Part shown: positions 7,573 through 11,206 of the stretch, piece after piece
How the letters are laid out: each line of letters begins with the position of its first letter
How positions within the stretch are numbered: position 1 is the stretch's first letter
Assembly (NCBI GenBank): GCA_045629725.1
Contig: JAZQRT010000145.1
Coordinates: 1-11,206, forward strand
DNA: 11,206 nucleotides
Source: SIG714 sp045629725
Lineage (GTDB): Bacteria > Bacillota > Clostridia > Oscillospirales > CAG-272
Direction of reading: 5' to 3'
The notes under the pieces: model-generated
Database searches by the model: none
What the model saw: the letters and a program-made list of their open reading frames with translations, nothing else
What the model was told of the DNA's origin: nothing
Program-made: the position numbers and the translations under genes

Positions 7573-8564
7573 TTCTTATTTCTCTCCTTTGCTGATTTCT
7601 TGGATTTTGAGCCCTTCTTTTCCTGCCCATCTTCACTTTCGCTTACCGCTGTAATAAAGATATCCTCCAAATTCATACCGGCAGCTTCCATTCCGATAAC
7701 AGGCCAACCCTTTCCTGAAAGAGTATTGAAAAGTGATTTACGAATATCAATTCCGGGAGAGCTCTTAACGTGGTATGTGATACTATCCATATCCTGACGT
7801 CCGAGAGATTCTGCAAACGCAACGCCGGACATATGGCGAAGTGTGTCGAGAACCTCCTTCTCGGGTCCGCAGATCTTAACGTTTACGTCGCGTCCTCCGG
7901 AAAGAACGTTTGATATATTCTCCGTTTTTTCGTCTGCAACGATCTTACCCTTATTGATAATGATGATTCTGTCGCAAACGGCCTGAACCTCACCAAGAAT
8001 ATGTGTGGAAAGAATTACTGTATGACGTGCGCCGAGGCGTCTGATAAGATCTCTGATCTCTACGATCTGCTTAGGGTCAAGACCAACCGTAGGCTCGTCA
8101 AATATAATTACAGGAGGATTTCCCACAAGCGCCTGAGCAATTCCCACTCTCTGACGGTAACCCTTTGAAAGGTTACGTATGAGTCTGTCCTTCTGATCCT
8201 CTATCTCAACAACTGCACAGATTTCCTCAAGGTGCTTTTCACGGTTGAGAGTACATCCCTTAAGCTCGTATACAAACTTCAAGAACTCGATAACCGTCAT
8301 ATCAAGATAAAGAGGGGGAATTTCGGGAAGAAATCCGATAAGCTTTTTTGCTTCAATAGGATTTTCAAGTATATCAATTCCGCCAACCTTTGCGCTTCCC
8401 GAGGTACAGGAAAGGTATCCGCAAAGAATGTTCATTGCTGTGGATTTTCCTGCTCCGTTAGGTCCAAGGAAGCCAACAATTTCGCCGGATTGAATGCTGA
8501 AGGATATATCCTTCAAAGCCTCGATCTTTCCGTAATTTTTCACTAAATGCTCTATGTTTATCAT
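7569..8564 (-). CDS. ABC transporter ATP-binding protein, GldA-like
   Basis: The 331-aa ATPase powering the ABC complex on the inner face of the membrane. All motifs are intact: Walker A GPNGAGKST (34-42), Q-loop region GFLPE (77-81), signature LSKGYRQ (132-138), Walker B VIIFDEP with Asp156/Glu157, D-loop GLDP (161-164) and H-loop His188. About 90 further residues form the C-terminal domain common in ABC-2/GldA ATPases. The protein ends in a Lys/Ser-rich tail (from about residue 310). It is the first gene of the operon, about 59 bases downstream of the predicted transcription start. No Shine-Dalgarno sequence lies at normal distance: the nearest, AAGGAG at 8598-8603, is 33 bases from the ATG. 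The start still fits the family, which begins M-I-x-I/V-x-x-L. Confidence 0.93.
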   Translation of the reverse strand: MINIEHLVKNYGKIEALKDISFSIQSGEIVGFLGPNGAGKSTAMNILCGYLSCTSGSAKVGGIDILENPIEAKKLIGFLPEIPPLYLDMTVIEFLKFVYELKGCTLNREKHLEEICAVVEIEDQKDRLIRNLSKGYRQRVGIAQALVGNPPVIIFDEPTVGLDPKQIVEIRDLIRRLGARHTVILSTHILGEVQAVCDRIIIINKGKIVADEKTENISNVLSGGRDVNVKICGPEKEVLDTLRHMSGVAFAESLGRQDMDSITYHVKSSPGIDIRKSLFNTLSGKGWPVIGMEAAGMNLEDIFITAVSESEDGQEKKGSKSKKSAKERNKK

Positions 8565-8629
8565 TGCAATTTTATTTTCGTGTGTTAAAACGAAAGTCTC
8601 CTTGTTATTATTTCAGAATATTACAGGTT

Positions 8630-8658
8630 ATTATATCATATTTTTTTAAACAAATCAA
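8630..8658 (-). promoter_or_regulatory. Sigma-A promoter of the Gld-like ABC operon
   Basis: On the - strand, -35 TTGATT (8658-8653), a 17-base spacer and -10 TATAAT (8635-8630), with an extended -10 TG at 8638-8637. Very A/T-rich sequence upstream (8676-8720) could act as an UP element. The predicted start near 8623 gives a leader of about 59 bases. Confidence 0.85.
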
Positions 8659-8659
8659 G

Positions 8660-8675
8660 AAGTTTAACAAAACTT
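8660..8675. promoter_or_regulatory. Operator-like inverted repeat next to the -35 box
   Basis: AAGTTT-AACA-AAACTT, a perfect 6-bp inverted repeat with a 4-base gap, ends one base upstream of the -35 hexamer of the ABC operon. Position and symmetry suit a dimeric regulator, but the DNA here is A/T-rich and chance is possible. No matching regulator gene is in the window. Confidence 0.4.
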
Positions 8676-8785
8676 TTATTCTTTTATTTGTTTTTTTGAT
8701 AATTTTTATACAAAAATAACACAACATCAAAATCATTCTTCCTTTTTTAAAATGTCCTTTATTCCGAACAAATCAACCCTTGCAC

Positions 8786-8831
8786 AAAAAAAGAAAAAAG
8801 TTGTCCCATTCACCGTTGAAACAACTTTTTT
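8786..8831 (-). terminator. Intrinsic terminator of the ribU-rsuA operon
   Basis: Stem arms 8794-8804 and 8821-8831 (11 bp, GTTGT core extended by A/T pairs), 16-base loop. On the - strand the stem ends in six U, then C and seven more U (8792-8786). It lies 14 bases past the rsuA stop codon. On the + strand the U-run is shorter. It separates this operon from the ABC operon promoter downstream. Confidence 0.88.
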
Positions 8832-8845
8832 ACTTATATTTACAA

Positions 8846-9547
8846 TCAATTCCTTTGCAATGATCTTTCTTCCTCTAAGGTAAGATGGCGCCACTGTCCC
8901 TCCGGAAGCTCATCTTCCTTGAGAACCAGTGAATCAAACCTGATCCTCTTGAGAAGCATAACTTGATTGTGTACCGCTCCAAGCATAAGCTTGATCTGGT
9001 GATACTTTCCCTCGGTAAGTATTATATTGGCACTCTTCTCCCCTTTTCTGATTACTTTGCAGGGAGATGTCATATAACCGCCAATGTCTACGCCCTTTTC
9101 AAGCTGAACTATATCATCGTCTGAAAGCGGGAACTTAACTTCAAAAAAATATTCCTTTTCTACGTGAGTCTTAGGTGCCAGAAGCTTATGAGCGAGTACT
9201 CCATCATTTGTAAGCACAACAAGTCCCGTGGTATTTTTATCAAGTCTGCCGCAAGGAAAAAGTCCAAGCCTTTGCTCCTTTTCGGGAAGAAGATCAAGAA
9301 CTGTTTTTTCCTTTGGGTCGTCTGTTGCACTGACGTACCCTTGTGGCTTGTTCATAATAATATATGTGAATTTTTTATAGCCTATCACCGCTCCGTCAAG
9401 AGCAATAACGTCCTTTTCGGGATCAATATGTCTATCGGGTGCTTTAACTATCTCTCCGTTCACAGATAGTCTACCCGACCTTACAGCCTTGCCCGATTCT
9501 TTTCTGGTCATTGTACCCGTTTCAGACAAAAATTTATCAATTCTCAT
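8846..9547 (-). CDS. rsuA: RsuA-family rRNA pseudouridine synthase (16S type)
   Basis: Converts a specific uridine in rRNA to pseudouridine; RsuA acts on 16S U516 in E. coli, but the exact target here is inferred. The 233-aa protein has an N-terminal S4 RNA-binding domain (residues 1-46, MRIDKFLSETG through GRLSVNGEIV). The catalytic domain follows: NKPQGYVSAT (66-75), and the active-site loop GRLDKNTTGLVVLTNDG with catalytic Asp103. Near the C-terminus, EGKYHQIKLMLGAVHNQV is the RsuA-subtype signature. The ATG at 9547 is preceded by GAGG seven bases upstream, and that site overlaps the ribU stop codon. Only nine bases separate the two genes, so it is co-transcribed with ribU and should also fall under the FMN riboswitch. 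RluB/RluE-type specificity cannot be excluded. Confidence 0.92.
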   Translation of the reverse strand: MRIDKFLSETGTMTRKESGKAVRSGRLSVNGEIVKAPDRHIDPEKDVIALDGAVIGYKKFTYIIMNKPQGYVSATDDPKEKTVLDLLPEKEQRLGLFPCGRLDKNTTGLVVLTNDGVLAHKLLAPKTHVEKEYFFEVKFPLSDDDIVQLEKGVDIGGYMTSPCKVIRKGEKSANIILTEGKYHQIKLMLGAVHNQVMLLKRIRFDSLVLKEDELPEGQWRHLTLEEERSLQRN

Positions 9548-9556
9548 TAGCTTTCC

Positions 9557-10252
9557 TCATTTATTAACTCCTATCGTACCATTCAATCCAAAAATAAAAT
9601 AAATGATCGAAGCAGAAATGATTACTATAGTAATAAGCAAAATAACAAGTGAGCGTACGCTCCAAAAGGATTTTTTCTCGCCTGTTTTTTCATTTTCGCT
9701 CCTCGGTACAAGTCTTGCGGAACGAAGTGCAGTTATTACCGGCTTATAGAGCGCAAGTACAATTCCCGCATTTAAAATTGTTTTTGTAAGATTAAAGGGC
9801 AAAAGCAAGGTTGGAATCAGCTTTATAACCGTTTGTACGTCTGCCCCCTGCATATAAAGAGGCACGATCAAAATATTGCAAAGAAGCATTGCGCTTACAG
9901 TTGCAACCACCGCTGACGAAAGTGCCAATGCAACACCCGTAAGATTTCTTCGCTTAGAATAAATATAACCTGCTAAAACAGAAAAGACTCCGGTTGAGAT
10001 TATATTCATAATATATCCCCAAATACCCGTATTTCCAACAGTTATCTGCTCAATAGTTGCAACGATCAGAGTTATGATCGCACCGGATGCCGGTCCGAGT
10101 ATCAAGGACGCAATACATACAATCGCATCCTTTGCATCAAAGGTAAGGAATGAAACGTCAATTCTGAAAATTAAGGTTACAGCATAAGCCAAAGCCGTAA
10201 AAAGCGCAAGTGTTGTCATCCTACGGATGGCAAGTCCATCTTTTCTTTTCAT
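9557..10252 (-). CDS. ribU: Riboflavin ECF transporter S component RibU
   Basis: Substrate-binding membrane subunit of an energy-coupling-factor transporter that takes up riboflavin; the shared EcfA/A'/T module must be encoded elsewhere. The 231-aa protein has six family helices. Recognisable is the segment SFLTFDAKDAIVCIASLILG and the following GPASGAIITLIVATIEQIT, which match the RibU pattern of an aspartate-containing loop before helix 3. After the usual end (about residue 185) there is a hydrophilic linker and an extra hydrophobic segment (about 201-224), longer than typical RibU. The ATG at 10252 was chosen because the only strong site, GGAGG at 10269-10265, lies just upstream, and a longer frame starting at 10357 would run through the riboswitch aptamer. 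The FMN riboswitch directly supports riboflavin as substrate. Confidence 0.92.
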   Translation of the reverse strand: MKRKDGLAIRRMTTLALFTALAYAVTLIFRIDVSFLTFDAKDAIVCIASLILGPASGAIITLIVATIEQITVGNTGIWGYIMNIISTGVFSVLAGYIYSKRRNLTGVALALSSAVVATVSAMLLCNILIVPLYMQGADVQTVIKLIPTLLLPFNLTKTILNAGIVLALYKPVITALRSARLVPRSENEKTGEKKSFWSVRSLVILLITIVIISASIIYFIFGLNGTIGVNK

Positions 10253-10284
10253 AAAAAATAAAAACCTCCATTTGTTAAATGGAG
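10253..10284 (-). terminator. ribU: Riboswitch expression platform: terminator that also hides the ribU RBS
   Basis: On the - strand, stem CUCCAUUU (10284-10277) with AAAUGGAG (10273-10266), a 3-base loop, then UUUUUAUUUUUU right up to the ribU ATG. The 3' arm contains most of the ribU ribosome binding site GGAGG (10269-10265). The competing antiterminator pairs GGGAGAAG (10324-10317, the 3' edge of the aptamer) with CUUCUCUC (10289-10282), overlapping the terminator's 5' arm. FMN binding should therefore favour the terminator. Confidence 0.88.
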
Positions 10285-10312
10285 AGAAGGTATTATCGCA
10301 AAAATCGGCAAA

Positions 10313-10424
10313 ATATCTTCTCCCTTCCGGACTATACCGTCGGTACAGGAATTTCACCTGTTCGGCACAAAAAGTGTTCGGGGACTTTCCCGCCGGTGTG
10401 GATTTACACCAACCCCCAAAGATT
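10313..10424 (-). ncRNA. FMN riboswitch (RFN element) aptamer
   Basis: The - strand carries the conserved aptamer in full. P1 forms between AUCUU near 10424-10419 and AAGAU at 10319-10315. In between come GGUGUAAAUCCACACCGGCG, AAAGUCCCCGAAC, a small CAC/GUG hairpin, then AGGUGAAAUUCCU, ACCGACGGUAUAGUCCGGA and GGGAGAAGAU. These match the consensus of the FMN class element by element. It senses flavin mononucleotide and controls the ribU-rsuA operon immediately downstream. Confidence 0.96.
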
Positions 10425-10436
10425 TAATATATTCAA

Positions 10437-10470
10437 AATATGCCATTCCGATTTCTCGGAATGGCATACT
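10437..10470 (-). terminator. Intrinsic terminator of tuf
   Basis: On the - strand a 13-bp perfect stem (10468-10456 with 10451-10439) closed by a GAAA tetraloop, extended by one G-U and one A-U pair to 15 bp. It is followed by a short U-rich stretch (UUUUGAAUAUAUU). It lies 29 bases after the EF-Tu stop codon and just before the FMN aptamer. Confidence 0.87.
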
Positions 10471-10498
10471 TTATTTATGTGGTTTTATTATCTGTCAA
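10470..10498 (-). promoter_or_regulatory. Candidate promoter for the riboswitch-ribU operon
   Basis: On the - strand, a consensus -35 TTGACA (10498-10493) directly follows the tuf stop codon. A 17-base spacer leads to AATAAA (10475-10470), a four-of-six match to the -10 consensus. The predicted start, about 10463, falls inside the tuf terminator stem. No better promoter is visible between that terminator and the aptamer. Confidence 0.5.
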
Positions 10499-11206
10499 TT
10501 ATTCCTTGATCTCGATAACAACGCCGGAACCAACTGTTCTACCACCCTCACGGATAGCGAAACGAAGTCCCTTTTCGATAGCGATAGGTGTGATAAGCTC
10601 AACTGTCATATCAACGTTATCGCCGGGACGGCACATCTCAACTCCGTCGGGAAGCTCGATGATACCTGTAACGTCTGTTGTTCTGAAGTAGAACTGGGGT
10701 CTGTAACCAGCGAAGAAGGGCTTCTTACGTCCGCCTTCCTTCTCTGTAAGAACGTATACCTGACCTACAAACTTTGTGTGGGGCTGGATGGAGCCGGGCT
10801 TACAAAGAACCTGTCCACGCTCGATCTCGTTCTTAGCAACACCACGGAGAAGCGCACCGATGTTATCGCCTGCTTCAGCCTGGTCAAGAAGCTTGTGGAA
10901 CATTTCAACACCTGTAACAACAGTTGTCTTCTTCTGGTCTGTAAGACCAACGATTTCGATTGTGTCGGATACCTTAACTGTACCACGCTCTACTCTACCT
11001 GTAGCAACTGTACCACGTCCGGAAATGGAGAATACGTCCTCTACGGGCATAAGGAAAGGAAGGTCTGCCTTTCTCTCGGGAGTAGGAATGAATGTATCAA
11101 CCTCGTTCATGAGCTCAAGGATAGGAGCGTACTCGGGAGCGTTAACATCAGTGTTAGTGGACTCGAGTGCGTCACGTGCGGAACCGCGAACGATAGGAGT
11201 ATCGTC
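10499..11206 (-). CDS. tuf: Elongation factor Tu, C-terminal part (5' end outside window)
   Basis: EF-Tu delivers aminoacyl-tRNA to the ribosome as a GTP complex. The frame is open to the window edge and gives the last 235 of about 400 residues. It starts near the end of the G domain (DDTPIVRGSARDALE), continues through the APILELM helix and domain 2 (PFLMPVEDVFSISGRGTVAT, then GRVERG), and reaches domain 3 (KFVGQVYVLTEKEGGRKKPF, FRTTDVTG, GDNVDMTVELITPIAIEKG), ending in VIEIKE and TAA. The GTP-binding motifs lie outside. The residues seen are fully conserved in type. It is probably the last gene of the str operon (rpsL-rpsG-fusA-tuf), which is inference because upstream genes are not visible. 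Confidence 0.98.
   Translation of the reverse strand, partial: DDTPIVRGSARDALESTNTDVNAPEYAPILELMNEVDTFIPTPERKADLPFLMPVEDVFSISGRGTVATGRVERGTVKVSDTIEIVGLTDQKKTTVVTGVEMFHKLLDQAEAGDNIGALLRGVAKNEIERGQVLCKPGSIQPHTKFVGQVYVLTEKEGGRKKPFFAGYRPQFYFRTTDVTGIIELPDGVEMCRPGDNVDMTVELITPIAIEKGLRFAIREGGRTVGSGVVIEIKE

Noticed and set aside
8320..8330. Glu81 instead of Gln in the Q-loop of the ATPase
   Set aside because: The form G-Y/F-L-P-E is common in GldA and other ABC-2 ATPases, so it does not suggest loss of function.
10253..10357. Longer ribU frame starting at 10357
   Set aside because: It would translate through the FMN aptamer and expression platform; the RBS and the start of the family sequence both point to 10252.
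1..11206. Mobile elements, CRISPR arrays, tRNA or rRNA genes
   Set aside because: No transposase or integrase frame, no regularly spaced repeats and no tRNA or rRNA signature seen on either strand.

Overview
The window looks like a chromosomal segment of a low-to-moderate-GC Firmicute, most likely an anaerobic gut-type clostridium (Oscillospiraceae/Christensenellales-like). This rests on a Gram-positive type HPr kinase/phosphorylase, an FMN-riboswitch-controlled RibU transporter, AGGAGG-like ribosome binding sites, TTGACA/TATAAT-like promoters and many U-tailed hairpins. The genus is inference. I see no mobile element, CRISPR array, tRNA or rRNA.

Layout. On the + strand, positions 1-1137 hold the 3' part of alaS (editing and DHHA1 domains). 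A 139-bp gap with a perfect 15-bp palindrome follows, then hprK (1277-2221). Everything after that is on the - strand. A 17-bp perfect hairpin at 2220-2260 serves as a shared terminator between hprK and a convergent gene for a parvulin-like lipoprotein (2259-3194). Upstream of the lipoprotein gene lies a four-gene operon, transcribed from a good promoter at 8630-8658: ABC ATPase (8564-7569), ABC-2 permease (7572-6865), GldG-like membrane-anchored protein (6846-5278) and DUF4340 membrane protein (5278-3296). Its genes overlap by 4 bp, are 18 bp apart, or overlap by 1 bp, so they are clearly co-expressed. Next come an rsuA-type pseudouridine synthase (9547-8846) and a riboflavin ECF transporter S component, ribU (10252-9557), which form a small operon behind an FMN riboswitch and ending in a strong intrinsic terminator (8786-8831). 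The window ends in the 3' part of tuf (EF-Tu), with its own terminator at 10437-10470.

How the parts work together. alaS and tuf belong to translation and hprK to carbon catabolite control. The ribU unit imports riboflavin under FMN control and carries an rRNA-modification gene along. The most unusual part is the ABC cassette. It has the gene set of the gliding-motility GldA/GldF/GldG ABC complex plus a DUF4340 partner, but no gliding genes are visible. Its function is not known, and a degenerate PrsA/SurA-like foldase lipoprotein lies just downstream, behind only a modest terminator. This is the best candidate here for an under-described system: a cell-envelope ABC complex with large extracytoplasmic subunits and, possibly, a dedicated chaperone.
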